A stretch of 64,000 nucleotides of DNA from Prosthecobacter sp. (GCA_021733925.1 JAIPJY010000003.1:151615-215614), one strand, 5' to 3'; positions 53,795-62,042 are shown, counted from the stretch's first letter. The notes: a model not told the origin generated them from the letters alone. Translations and numbers: made by a program.

Positions 53795-53892
53795 ATGTTA
53801 TGTGAATAACGGAATAATCCGCTATCCACCGCCATTAGACCCAAACGCGGGCTGAAATACGATACTAAAATTTCGCCGTCCGCGACGTGGCG
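53795..53892 (-). promoter_or_regulatory. Conserved leader/promoter of pseudopilin 2
   Basis: Partner of 52751-52846 in the alignment described there; 35 bp separate it from the start codon. Function as promoter or leader is inferred from conservation. Confidence 0.65.
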
Positions 53893-53909
53893 GCAGGCGT
53901 AGGGAAAAC

Positions 53910-54728
53910 TCAGGCCAGTGCCAAAAGAGTCACTTTGAGCTCCTGACAGAGGCTGAAAACTTCCTCCCGCGCAAGGAGCAGGGTCATGCCTGCCTCCACT
54001 GCGATCAAGTCCACCCCGGCAGCCGCTGCCGTGCGGATCGTCTCCGGGCCCACCACCGGCACATCAAAGCGCATGTCCTGATTAGGCTTCGAAACTTTCA
54101 CCATCGTCGCGCCGCCTCGTCCGAGTGCACCTCCGCGCTTCACCGCCTCGTTCGTGCCTTCAAAGGCCTCCACCGCCAGCACCGTGCCATTCTTCACCAC
54201 CACGGTCTGGCCGATGTCGAGGCGGCTGCTTTCCTTGGCAATTTTAAAACCGTATTCCGCATCTTCCTGCCGCCGCTTCTTGATCTGCGGCCCCGCCACA
54301 TGACCTGGGCCGGGCATGAGGTCTTCGAGAAAAGTCGTCGCTGGCAGCAGCGTGATGCCATCCTTCGCCAACTCGTTGGCGATGCCGCCAAACAGCGTCT
54401 CCGCGTTCCGCTGCTTCAGCTTCGCCATCATGATCAGCGTGCGGAAGTCCGGGCGCAGATCGAAGAGGTTCTTCGGCGCGATCTGCCCCACCATCACCGT
54501 CTGCGTCACGCCCTGCTTCTTGAAAAAAGAGATCATCTTCCCAAGCTGCCCCACACGAAACCACTCGATGGCATCCACCATCCCCGCCAGTTCCGGCTTC
54601 GTCTCATTCGTGAAGGCCGCCGCCACCAGCTTCTTCACCCCGGCCTTCCGCGCCGCAGCCACAAAGGTTTCCGGATAAATGCCGTTTCCAGCAATGAGGG
54701 CGATGGTGTCGAGGCTGGGCGTGGTCAT
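53910..54728 (-). CDS. lpxI: UDP-2,3-diacylglucosamine diphosphatase LpxI
   Basis: 272 aa. LpxI family (DUF1009): starts 'DTIALIAGNGIYPETFVAAA' and continues with 'AIEWFRVGQLGKMISFFKK', 'MVGQIAPKNLFDLRPDF', 'GQTVVVKNGTVLAVEAFEG', 'GRGGATMVKVSKPNQDMRFD' and 'PVVGPETIRTAAAAGVDLIA'. The enzyme hydrolyses UDP-2,3-diacylglucosamine to lipid X in lipid A synthesis, replacing LpxH. This supports a Gram-negative, LPS-making cell. Other lpx genes are not in the window. Confidence 0.95.
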   Translation of the reverse strand: MTTPSLDTIALIAGNGIYPETFVAAARKAGVKKLVAAAFTNETKPELAGMVDAIEWFRVGQLGKMISFFKKQGVTQTVMVGQIAPKNLFDLRPDFRTLIMMAKLKQRNAETLFGGIANELAKDGITLLPATTFLEDLMPGPGHVAGPQIKKRRQEDAEYGFKIAKESSRLDIGQTVVVKNGTVLAVEAFEGTNEAVKRGGALGRGGATMVKVSKPNQDMRFDVPVVGPETIRTAAAAGVDLIAVEAGMTLLLAREEVFSLCQELKVTLLALA

Positions 54729-54774
54729 CAGTCAGTGCGCCGACCTTGGACGCAGGCGAGCGGATGATCAACGG

Positions 54775-55545
54775 TTATGAGCCCCGAGGTGAGGTGGAGA
54801 CCGTGCGAACTTCCTTCACGTGGTGGCCTGCCGCCAAGGTGTCTGCAATGAACTGCAAAAAGCCACCTCCTGGGCGGCAGGGGATCAGGGTGTTTTCGAA
54901 ACGCACCAGGTTTTTGGTGTGGGCATCGAATACTCCAAGGTTGTCCTCTGCGCGGTAGTAACCGCAGCGGGTGACCTTTTCAAAGCCATGGGCTGCAAAC
55001 CAGTCGTCGATTTCAGTCTGGGACACGGGTTTCAGTTCAAACCGTGGCTGTGAGGAGACAATTGCCATATCGTTTCCTTGAATGACCACTCCCTCCAGAC
55101 GGTTCAAGGCCGGCACAAGTTCGTTTTGCAGGTGCAGGCGCTCGAGGTATTCCATTGGGGACGCTTCCCACAGATGGAAGCGCCGGGCATCCATGTCGGA
55201 GGATACGAGGGCAAGGTCAATGCCGGGAGAGAGGCCGAAAATGCCATCGCGAGTCATCTTGATGATGCGCTGCCCGTCACGGTAAAAATCATGTTCTTGT
55301 CCTCCTCTTTGAAAGCGGGGGATGACAAGTGCGGCGTCTAACAGCAGACCCAGATTTCCTGCCCATTCACGCAGACCTTCTTTCTGGCGGGTAAGGGAGG
55401 GCGACCCAGAAACGCCACCATCTGTCGGTCGAATTCCTCGGAGGTGATCGAGCGCCGCGAGGATAAGATCTTCTCCATCTGCTCTGGAGTGAGCAGTGGT
55501 TTCAAGGGAGGCTGGCTGGCGGTCGTCTGGAGCATCGGCGGACAT
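54775..55545 (-). CDS. Hypothetical protein, possibly kinase-like (polyvalent-protein type)
   Basis: 256 aa from ATG 55545. The core from 'LREWAGNLGLLLDAALVIP' onward ('RGGQEHDFYRDGQRIIKMTR', 'PMEYLERLHLQNELVP', 'VVIQGNDMAIVSSQPRFELK', 'WFAAHGFEKVTRCGYYRAED') faintly resembles the kinase-like domains of phage polyvalent proteins, but I am not sure. The first ~65 residues overlap another plausible reading frame (55338-55535), and the joint could be a frameshift or overlapping genes. No in-frame ATG, GTG or TTG lies between the overlap and 'MTRDGIF', so the real start is uncertain. Confidence 0.55.
   Translation of the reverse strand: MSADAPDDRQPASLETTAHSRADGEDLILAALDHLRGIRPTDGGVSGSPSLTRQKEGLREWAGNLGLLLDAALVIPRFQRGGQEHDFYRDGQRIIKMTRDGIFGLSPGIDLALVSSDMDARRFHLWEASPMEYLERLHLQNELVPALNRLEGVVIQGNDMAIVSSQPRFELKPVSQTEIDDWFAAHGFEKVTRCGYYRAEDNLGVFDAHTKNLVRFENTLIPCRPGGGFLQFIADTLAAGHHVKEVRTVSTSPRGS
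55338..55535 (-). CDS. Small ORF overlapping the kinase-like gene
   Basis: 65 aa from ATG 55535. The sequence 'LLTPEQMEKILSSRRSITSE' and 'EFDRQMVAFLGRPPLPARKK' looks like a real helical protein segment. It ends in 'VCVNGQEIWVCC'. It shares about 198 bp with the start of the kinase-like gene in another frame. Either it is a separate small gene translated with overlap, or a single-base indel separates it from the kinase-like core, so that the two were once one gene. Confidence 0.4.
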   Translation of the reverse strand: MLQTTASQPPLKPLLTPEQMEKILSSRRSITSEEFDRQMVAFLGRPPLPARKKVCVNGQEIWVCC

Positions 55546-55590
55546 GATAGAATAAACGCTGAACCAATAATCGCAACAGCCGGCCCGCCC

Positions 55591-56391
55591 TCACAGCTTA
55601 AACTTCTCACACTGCCCCATGAACTTGCGCGGATTATCCCACGCCACTTTCTGAATCATCTCAGTCGTCCACCCGCGCTGGCGCATGGCCTGCATGGTCT
55701 TGGGCACAGCCAGCGGATCGGAGATGCCCCAGTCGCAGGCGCTGTTCATCCAGATGCGCTCGGCGTGGCGCTGCTCGAGCATGTCGATGGCGCGGTTCGG
55801 GGTGCATTTGCTCTCGGGGTAGAGCGTGATGCCGGCCCAGAAGCCGTGATCAAGCACATGATCAATCGTGTGCTCCTCCACGTGGTCGATGATGACCCGC
55901 TCGGGTTTGATCTTGGGGAAGTTTTTCAGTGCCTCGACGATCAGGCGCGTGCCCTTGAGCTTGTCTTCCAAATGGGGCGTGTGGATGAGCACCAGCGCAT
56001 CATAATCCTGCGCCACCTGCACGTGCTGCTCGAAGATTTTCAGCTCGTTGCGGCTGTTCTTGTTCAGGCCGATTTCGCCAATGCCGAGAACACCGGGTTT
56101 GTCGATGAACTGCGGGATGAGGGCGATGACGTCGTCTGCCAGTGCGAGATCTTCCGCCTCTTTCGGGTTGATGCACAGCCAGGAGTAGTGCTGGATGCCA
56201 AACTTCGCGGCGCGCTTCGGCTCATACTCGGTGATCTGGCGGAAGTAGTCGTAGAAGCCTTCGGCGCTGGCGCGGTCGTAGCCGGCCCAGAATGCGGGCT
56301 CGCAGATCGCCTGGCAGCCGGCGATGGCCATGCGCTCATAGTCATCCGTGGTGCGGCTGACCATGTGGCCGTGGGGCTCGATGTAATTCAT
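55591..56391 (-). CDS. TatD-like metal-dependent hydrolase
   Basis: 266 aa from ATG 56391 (MNYIEPHGHMVSRTTDDYER); the longer frame lacks family residues. Metal-ligand motifs of the TatD/amidohydrolase superfamily: HGH near the N-terminus, 'GVLGIGEIGLNKN' (Glu), 'DALVLIHTPHLED' (His), 'VIIDHVEEHTID' (His) and 'SACDWGISDP' (Asp). It is closer to the EboB-type/phosphotriesterase-like branch than to the TatD nuclease, judged by length and motifs. Function is unclear; a cytosolic hydrolase is inferred. The next upstream gene (56462) is in the same direction. Confidence 0.82.
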   Translation of the reverse strand: MNYIEPHGHMVSRTTDDYERMAIAGCQAICEPAFWAGYDRASAEGFYDYFRQITEYEPKRAAKFGIQHYSWLCINPKEAEDLALADDVIALIPQFIDKPGVLGIGEIGLNKNSRNELKIFEQHVQVAQDYDALVLIHTPHLEDKLKGTRLIVEALKNFPKIKPERVIIDHVEEHTIDHVLDHGFWAGITLYPESKCTPNRAIDMLEQRHAERIWMNSACDWGISDPLAVPKTMQAMRQRGWTTEMIQKVAWDNPRKFMGQCEKFKL

Positions 56392-56461
56392 GGGGCGGTG
56401 GTTGGCGATGGTTTCCGGTTGTCTGGCGGCAATCACAAACGACTGCCAGCAACGACAAACC

Positions 56462-56740
56462 TCACTTCTTATACGCTCCAATCGCGCCCTGCATTGCCGC
56501 TTTCTCCACCGGCGCGGTGCTGGGGTCGCTGAAACTGAGCAGGACGTCCTTTGCACGCTGGGGCTGGTCCTGGGAGAGGAGGACGATGGCGTTTTTCAGG
56601 GCCTGGACGCGGAAGTCGCCCTCCTGGCCTGCGCGCTGCACGCGGTCGAGAAAGGCGGCGAGGTCGATGAGCTTCGAACGCGAGTCCATGAAGCCCAGCT
56701 CGACCAGATTGACTTCGGTTGGGGGGGTCCAATCAGGCAT
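56462..56740 (-). CDS. Small hypothetical protein upstream of TatD-like gene
   Basis: 92 aa from ATG 56740 (MPDWTPPTEVNLVELGFMDS). Entirely soluble, with amphipathic helices ('LIDLAAFLDRVQRAGQEGD', 'QALKNAIVLLSQDQPQRAK'). Family not recognised. The start chosen avoids the divergent moeB region; the longer frame begins inside moeB. Likely co-transcribed with the TatD-like gene (70-bp gap). Confidence 0.65.
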   Translation of the reverse strand: MPDWTPPTEVNLVELGFMDSRSKLIDLAAFLDRVQRAGQEGDFRVQALKNAIVLLSQDQPQRAKDVLLSFSDPSTAPVEKAAMQGAIGAYKK

Positions 56741-56822
56741 GACTAGAATGTAGGCACGCGATCCATCATCGCAACAGCAGGATCGTTGCGCTGGCGATTC
56801 TGCATGCCATGGTGGGAGGCTC

Positions 56823-57962
56823 ATGTCCGACCTCACCACCGACGAACTGAGCCGCTACGCGCGGCACCTGGCGATTCCTGAATTTGGAATCGAGGGCCAG
56901 CGCAAGCTGAAGGCGGTACGCGTGCTGTGCATCGGGGCAGGGGGGCTGGGATCGCCCATCAGCATGTATCTGGCGGCGGCAGGCATTGGCGGGCTCGGTC
57001 TGGTGGACCCGGATGTGGTGGAGATCACCAACTTGCAGCGCCAGATTCTCTTTGGCCAGAAGGACCTCGGCCGCAAAAAGCTGGAGGCCGCACGCGACCG
57101 GTTGGCCGACATCAATCCGCACGTGGATATCCAGGTTTATCCGGAGCTCTTCACGGCGGCAAATGCGATGAAGATCGCGGCGGACTACGATGTCATCATT
57201 GATGGCACGGACAATTTCCCCACGCGCTACCTTAGTAACGATGTGGCCGTGTGGCTGCGAAAGCCGAATGTGTATGGCAGCATCTTACGCTTCGACGGTC
57301 AGGTGGGTGTGTTTGCACCGCATCTTGGCGCACCCTGCTACCGCTGCATGTGCCCGCAGCCACCACCACCGGGCATGGTGCCCTCCTGTGCGGAAGGCGG
57401 CGTGCTGGGCGTGCTGCCGGGTCTCATCGGCACGATGCAGGCGCTGGAGGCGATCAAGCTCATCACCGGCATCGGTCAGCCGCTGCTGGGCAAGCTGATG
57501 CATGTGGACACGCTGAGCATGCGCTTCCGCACGCTGACCCTGCGCAGAGATCCGACCTGCCCTGTCTGCGGCGACCAACCAACCATCACCGAACCCATCG
57601 ACTACCAGGGCTTCTGCGGCATCACCGCCAGCACCCTTCCCACTGTTCCCACCATGACCGTCCACGAACTCAAACAGCTCCGCGAAAGTGGAGACAATCA
57701 TTTCCTTCTCGATGTGCGTGAGCCGCATGAGCAAAGCATCTCGCGCATCGAAGGCGCGGTGCTCATTCCCCTGGGCGAACTCGGGCTGCGCACCGCCGAA
57801 CTCCCCCGGGACAAGCGCATCCTCGTTCACTGCAAAAGCGGCGGCCGCAGTGCGCGTGCCGTCAGCCTGCTGCGCGATGAGGGCTTCGAGGATGTTTGGA
57901 ACATCTCCGGCGGCATCATCGCCTGGGCGCGTGAAATTGACCCGAAAATGGCTGAATACTGA
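56823..57962 (+). CDS. moeB: MoeB/ThiF-type adenylyltransferase with C-terminal rhodanese domain
   Basis: 379 aa. E1-like domain: 'LCIGAGGLGSPISMYLAAAG' (ATP-binding glycine loop near residue 40), 'DVVEITNLQRQILFGQKDLG', 'DVIIDGTDNFPTRYLSNDV', Zn-binding CxxC pairs in 'CYRCMCPQ' and 'CPVCGD', and the conserved Cys in 'SCAEGGVLGVLPGL'. The rhodanese domain (about residues 275-379) keeps an active-site Cys in 'VHCKSGGRSARAV'. It activates the C-terminal Gly of sulfur carriers (MoaD/ThiS) by adenylation and probably delivers sulfur. No MoaD-like gene is adjacent. The stop overlaps the next gene by one base. Confidence 0.93.
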   Translation: MSDLTTDELSRYARHLAIPEFGIEGQRKLKAVRVLCIGAGGLGSPISMYLAAAGIGGLGLVDPDVVEITNLQRQILFGQKDLGRKKLEAARDRLADINPHVDIQVYPELFTAANAMKIAADYDVIIDGTDNFPTRYLSNDVAVWLRKPNVYGSILRFDGQVGVFAPHLGAPCYRCMCPQPPPPGMVPSCAEGGVLGVLPGLIGTMQALEAIKLITGIGQPLLGKLMHVDTLSMRFRTLTLRRDPTCPVCGDQPTITEPIDYQGFCGITASTLPTVPTMTVHELKQLRESGDNHFLLDVREPHEQSISRIEGAVLIPLGELGLRTAELPRDKRILVHCKSGGRSARAVSLLRDEGFEDVWNISGGIIAWAREIDPKMAEY

Positions 57963-58153
57963 TGCAAAACGAAACCGAATGGCTCGATGACTTTCTGCCG
58001 ATGATGCGCTGCCCGGACACGCACCAGCCGCTGCGGCGCGCGACGGCGGAAGAGTGTGCCGCGAACAAGGTGGACACTGCGCTGGCGACGGCGGATGGTA
58101 CCCGCGTGTTTGTGATCGATGACGGGATTCCCATCCTGCTGCCGAGGCAGTGA
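57962..58153 (+). CDS. Trm112-like small protein
   Basis: 63 aa, starting TGATG-coupled to moeB. 'FLPMMRCPDTHQPLRRAT' and 'VFVIDDGIPILLPRQ' match the Trm112/YcaR family (PF03966), whose members are small zinc-ribbon-like activators of methyltransferases or of unknown function. Only one Cys of the usual set is present, so zinc binding is doubtful. Confidence 0.8.
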   Translation: MQNETEWLDDFLPMMRCPDTHQPLRRATAEECAANKVDTALATADGTRVFVIDDGIPILLPRQ

Positions 58154-58233
58154 TTCAGGGGCTCGATAATGCGGGGAGCGTTCGTTTTTAGTCTGCTGGT
58201 AGCGTCCACGGTCAGCGCTAAGGCGTACGCGAA

Positions 58234-58385
58234 GCGTCTTGGAGTGCGGTGGCAAGCTTTAGCGCGACACCGCTTTTGCAGGCCGGACGACGTGCTGAGG
58301 CCGAAGAACATGCTTCACCCGCGCGAAAGCGGTGTCGCCGATGCAGGCTTGCGCCGTGCATCTCTGCCACCGCACTCCACGACGC
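58234..58385. repeat. Structured dispersed repeat forming a three-way junction
   Basis: Outer arms GCGTC-GGAGTGCGGTGGCA (58234-58254) and 58365-58385 are complementary over 21 bp with two mismatches. Inner arms GCGACACCGCTTT (58264-58276) and 58326-58338 pair perfectly. A third hairpin, GATGCAGGC/GCCGTGCATC, lies at about 58340-58362. It occupies the gap between the Trm112-like gene and the converging hydrolase gene, and appears to be a repeat type widespread in this phylum. Confidence 0.82.
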
Positions 58386-58409
58386 TGGCGCGTTTCTCCA
58401 CACCCTCAC

Positions 58410-59303
58410 CTAAACGCGATTCACCTCAGCCACTTCCTTCTTCTGCAGCGCCGCCGTGATGATCTGCTCCGCATGCGTGATGGGCAGGGAGTAGTGGCCG
58501 TCGATCTCGGACCAGTGAGTTTTCGCCTGCGGGATGAGTTCGGCGATCTGCTGGGTGTAGGTCCAGGCGATGTTTCGGTCCTGTTTGCCGTGCCAGAAGC
58601 GGATGGGGAAATTGATCTTGCTCACTTCGAAGCCCCATTCGCTGAGATAGATGTCCGCGTCGGCGATGACGCTGCGCGGTCCGCGATCCAACGCGCCGAG
58701 CGTCGCCTCGCGCACCACGTCATAGATGCCTGGCAGCAGCAGGGCACGGCGGTCTTCCACGCCCAGCAGTTTCATGAGCCAGCGCATGGGGGCCTTGTGT
58801 GGATTTCCCTTCGCAGCCATGCCGCCCAGGCGCAGCACCAGCCCGAGAACCGTTGGGAAATAATGCCGCAGATGGATCATGAAGCGGTAGAGCCAGAACA
58901 TCTGCCGGTGTCCCAAAAACTTCAGCGGAGGTGCGCCGCAGATGATGGAGGCGGACAGAAGGCGCTTGTGCAGCTTCAGCGCGGTGACGAGCACATACGG
59001 GCCGCCTCCTGACCAGCCGAGGACGTGGTAGTTGTCCGCACCCACATGCGCGGCCAGTTGTTCCAGGGTGTCAGGCCAGTCGAGCAGGGTGCGGCCTGGT
59101 TGAAAATCAGACAGCCCGATGCCGGGGCGGTCAGGGCAGATGAGGCGCATGCCGTGCTTTTTGGCGTGCTCATGAAACAGGGAGCCTTGCACGCGCGAAG
59201 ACGGCCAGCCGTGGAAGTAGAACGCCACCTCGCCACGCGGATCACCGTACTCACAATAGCCCAGCTTGAGGCCGTTGGAGAGGGTGAAGGTGTGGTCTGA
59301 CAT
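58410..59303 (-). CDS. Alpha/beta hydrolase
   Basis: 297 aa. Oxyanion-hole segment 'AFYFHGWPSSRVQGSLFHE', nucleophile Ser in 'YHVLGWSGGGPYVLVTALK', and catalytic His in 'SEIDGHYSLPITHAEQ' place it in the alpha/beta hydrolase fold family. 'LICPDRPGIGLSDFQPG' is typical of epoxide hydrolase or esterase-like members. Substrate cannot be predicted. It is 18 bp downstream of the LOG gene and probably co-transcribed. Confidence 0.9.
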   Translation of the reverse strand: MSDHTFTLSNGLKLGYCEYGDPRGEVAFYFHGWPSSRVQGSLFHEHAKKHGMRLICPDRPGIGLSDFQPGRTLLDWPDTLEQLAAHVGADNYHVLGWSGGGPYVLVTALKLHKRLLSASIICGAPPLKFLGHRQMFWLYRFMIHLRHYFPTVLGLVLRLGGMAAKGNPHKAPMRWLMKLLGVEDRRALLLPGIYDVVREATLGALDRGPRSVIADADIYLSEWGFEVSKINFPIRFWHGKQDRNIAWTYTQQIAELIPQAKTHWSEIDGHYSLPITHAEQIITAALQKKEVAEVNRV

Positions 59304-59321
59304 GCGGGGGAGTGTGGTGTT

Positions 59322-60194
59322 TCAATGCACTCCTTCAAGCGCCTTTTCTCCCAGCAACGGACTGCTCTGCGGCACGCGGTAGCGGCGCAGGCCAAACTGT
59401 GTCACCGCCTTCTCCTGCAGGTGCGCCACCGCCTCATCCACCGAATCGGTCCACTTGATCAAATCGAGATCTTCCGAACTGATGGTCGCACCTTTGAGCA
59501 TGTGCTCCATGAAATGGCGCATCTCCGGCCAAAAATCGCTGCCCATGATGACGATGGGGAAGCTCTTGAGCTTGCGCGTCTGGATGAGCGTCAGCGCCTC
59601 AAACATTTCGTCCATGGTGCCAAAGCCTCCGGGCATGATGATGAAGCCGTAGCTGTACTTGATGAGCAGCGTCTTGCGCACGAAGAAATGCTCCATGGTC
59701 ACCCAGCGGTCGAGATAGGGGTTGTGGCTTTGTTCAAATGGCAGCCGGATGTTGCAGCCGACACTGCGTCCACCAGCATCTTTTGCGCCACGATTGGCAG
59801 CTTCCATGATGCCAGGGCCGCCGCCCGTCAGAACGGTGAAGCCCATCTTCGCAATCGCCGCACCCATGTCTCGCGCCAGTTTGTAATAGGGATGATCTTC
59901 CGCGAAGCGGGCCGAGCCAAACACGGTGATGCACGGGCCGACAAAATGCAGCGAACGAAAGCCGACGATGAAATCCTTGGCCACGCTGAAGAGAAGCTGG
60001 AGATCGCGCAGACGGCGGTTCGGGCCGCTGAGCAGCGCCCGGTCTTCCAGCTTGCTGCAGAACTGCTCATCAGCTTGGATCTCCTCAGGAGAGACTTGAG
60101 TTGCGGGGGCGCTGGACTTCGCAGTGTCGGGATCGGGTTCCTGGTCGAGGAGGATTGGGGCAGGCATGGTTGGTTGTGTGATCTTGGAAGGCAA
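59322..60194 (-). CDS. LOG family (lysine decarboxylase-like fold) protein
   Basis: 290 aa; ATG at 60194 or 60167. Family motifs: 'TVLTGGGPGIMEAANRGAKD' and 'GFIIMPGGFGTMDEMFEALT', the GGGxGxMxA and PGGxGTxxE signatures, plus 'ITVFGSARF'. LOG proteins can be cytokinin riboside 5'-monophosphate phosphoribohydrolases or nucleotide phosphorylases (PpnN-like); the N-terminal extension of about 80 residues is longer than in plant-type LOG. Nucleotide metabolism is the conservative call. Confidence 0.88.
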   Translation of the reverse strand: MPSKITQPTMPAPILLDQEPDPDTAKSSAPATQVSPEEIQADEQFCSKLEDRALLSGPNRRLRDLQLLFSVAKDFIVGFRSLHFVGPCITVFGSARFAEDHPYYKLARDMGAAIAKMGFTVLTGGGPGIMEAANRGAKDAGGRSVGCNIRLPFEQSHNPYLDRWVTMEHFFVRKTLLIKYSYGFIIMPGGFGTMDEMFEALTLIQTRKLKSFPIVIMGSDFWPEMRHFMEHMLKGATISSEDLDLIKWTDSVDEAVAHLQEKAVTQFGLRRYRVPQSSPLLGEKALEGVH

Positions 60195-60250
60195 ACGTGT
60201 TGAATTTGTTCACCTTGATCTTGGATTTCTCACTCTGAGTGACTGCCAAG

Positions 60251-60286
60251 AAAAAGCCCGCAGGCTCCGTTCGAGAACCTGCGGGC
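60251..60286 (-). terminator. Intrinsic terminator of the RRM gene
   Basis: On the minus strand a 9-bp stem GCCCGCAGG/CCTGCGGGC with a 13-base loop is followed by a five-U run (A-tract 60251-60255 on +). It lies 25 bp past the stop of the RNA-binding protein gene. Confidence 0.85.
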
Positions 60287-60311
60287 GCGATGAAACAATG
60301 GATGCGGCCTA

Positions 60312-60956
60312 TCAGGCTGCGTGCGCTTCCTCTTCGTGGGAAGGGGCGTCGGAGTCTTCACCCCGGGTGTTCGGCTTGGCACCGCTGAGCTGCAGCGGGC
60401 GGCCCATGAAATCCTTGGAACTGAGTTCCTGCACAGCGCGGCGTGCTTCTTCGACGCTGCCCATCGTGACAAAGGCAAAGCCCTTGGAGCGCTGGGTGCG
60501 GCTGTTGACGACGACTTCGGCATTCTTCACAGCGCCGACGCCGTTGAAGAGTTCAAAGAGATCGCTCTCGGTCGCGTCATAGGACAGGTTGCCGACGTAG
60601 AGGCGGTCCGTGGTGATGTCCGATGGGTTCACCGAGGGAGGTGCTTCACGACGCACGCGGGGCTCGCGCTGCGGGCGTGGGTTGTCATTGGTGGAGCGTG
60701 GGCCGGCGCTGGGGCCGCGATCCGCCTGCGGGCGGCTTTTGGGCTTGGACTTGCCGAGCAGGCCAAAACTGATGATGCTCAGAAACTTCTGAAAGCCAGA
60801 AGGGGCGGCGTTGCGGCTTTCGCGGCCACCTTCACGGGTGGGGCGGGGGCCTTCAGGACGGGGACCACGTGGGCGGTTGCGATTGCGATTGCGGCGGGGG
60901 CCATTGCCGTTGCCGGAGGAGCTGCCTCCGCCGTTGCGGTTTGGATAATCGGACAT
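60312..60956 (-). CDS. RNA-binding protein with one RRM domain
   Basis: 214 aa. N-terminal ~115 residues are disordered and rich in Arg, Gly, Asn and Pro ('NGNGPRRNRNRNRPRGPRP'). The RRM (about 118-195) has RNP2 'RLYVGNLSYD' and RNP1 'SKGFAFVTMGSVEEARR'. A short acidic tail ends the protein. Such proteins are often cold-inducible RNA chaperones in bacteria; regulation here is not visible beyond its own terminator. Confidence 0.92.
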   Translation of the reverse strand: MSDYPNRNGGGSSSGNGNGPRRNRNRNRPRGPRPEGPRPTREGGRESRNAAPSGFQKFLSIISFGLLGKSKPKSRPQADRGPSAGPRSTNDNPRPQREPRVRREAPPSVNPSDITTDRLYVGNLSYDATESDLFELFNGVGAVKNAEVVVNSRTQRSKGFAFVTMGSVEEARRAVQELSSKDFMGRPLQLSGAKPNTRGEDSDAPSHEEEAHAA

Positions 60957-61403
60957 GAGTTGAGTTTAGGTAGGGGTGGGTTGCGTGTACTGGCAGGGCC
61001 GGGGTGCTGGAGAGGGCGGCGGGCGGGAACGGGCGGCTTGCCTCTTCCACGGGTCCGCGGCACGCGGCGGACCGCACACGCGGCCTGCCACAGCACCACC
61101 ACGGGCTGCTGCGGTTTTCAAAGCTGGGCCGCACTGGCCCTGCCTGCCCTAAAGTCATTTCCGCGCACACTTGCAGCACGCTGGAGATTCCTTTCGGGCG
61201 TTCCATCCGCTGGAACGGTTCCTGCTGCGCTGTCGGGGGTCGAAGATGGCGCATGGGGAGTTGACGTTCAAAGGGACGGGCTTCGGAGCACTGAATGAGG
61301 CTCTGAAAACAGCGGGCGGACAGTAATCAGGCCACGGGGGTGGTCAACCGAGAATCATGTACGCATTGCTTGCCCTAAGGCGTCTTTCACGGCATCGTGG
61401 CCC
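60957..61403. other. Intergenic region without a clear gene
   Basis: 447 bp between divergent RRM and glutaredoxin genes. It is GC-rich with open frames on both strands that lack recognisable protein sequence. A short + strand frame ends at 61326 with 'MAHGELTFKGTGFGALNEAL' and a few more residues; it could be the tail of a decayed gene but has no upstream start I would trust. Promoters for both flanking genes should be here. Confidence 0.6.
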
Positions 61404-61649
61404 ATGATCAAACCTGTCCTTTACCTCAAAACTGGCTGCCCGTGGTGTGAAGAGGTCACGGAATACCTTGATGCCAAACGCATTGCCTACGAAGCCGTCA
61501 CCGTTTCCGGCAATCGCGACGCCATGCAGGCCATGATCGACCTCAGCGGCCAGAGCAAAGCCCCCACCATGGACTGGGATGGCGAAGTGCTCGCCGACTT
61601 CGGCGTGGATGAGTTGGTGCCGTTTTTGCGGAAAAAAGGAGCGGTGTAG
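61404..61649 (+). CDS. Glutaredoxin family protein
   Basis: 81 aa, complete single thioredoxin-fold domain. 'LYLKTGCPWCEEVTEYLD' carries the CPWC active site (CxxC variant of CPYC), and 'SKAPTMDWDGEVLADFGVDE' supplies the cis-Pro loop. A cytosolic thiol-disulfide oxidoreductase or deglutathionylation role is expected. Confidence 0.9.
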   Translation: MIKPVLYLKTGCPWCEEVTEYLDAKRIAYEAVTVSGNRDAMQAMIDLSGQSKAPTMDWDGEVLADFGVDELVPFLRKKGAV

Positions 61650-61691
61650 TAGGGAAGGGGGCGCTGGGATGCTGCGGTGTCTGGGCAGACC

Positions 61692-61968
61692 AATGACGAA
61701 TGAGTAAGCCCGAGCCGAGCAAAGCGAGACAGACGACTGAAGGGAGCCCAAAGGGTGAGCGAAGCGAATCAATGTCTAAATAATGTCGAAGCCTAAATGC
61801 CGAAGTTTGATGCGCAGAGAAGGCGCTTGTCCTTTAACGCGAATGTAAAGGAATGACCGCGAACAAGCGAATACAGAATCAAACCCAGACCCTTATCATC
61901 TCTTCGCCTTGGCTTCGGGCTTCGACATTCGGATTTATTTCGTCATTCGGGCTTACTCATTCGTCATT
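61692..61968. repeat. Inverted-repeat element of the TGACGAATG family
   Basis: AATGACGAATGAGTAAGCCC plus GA (61692-61713) recurs in inverted orientation at 61947-61968 without mismatch. The interior has further family words such as TTCGACATTCGG and ATGTCGAAGCC. The element fills most of the 393-bp gap between the glutaredoxin and the membrane protein genes. No gene is visible in it. Confidence 0.85.
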
Positions 61969-62042
61969 TTGAAGCGACGCCCTTCTTGCCTTGCGCCCCA
62001 ATACCTGCCACATATCCCCCAGCCCCACGCCCCTCTTTCCCC

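Noticed and set aside
56391-56556. 55-residue N-terminal extension of the TatD-like hydrolase
   Set aside because: Arg/Cys-rich and overlaps the next gene's 3' end; the family start is at 56391.
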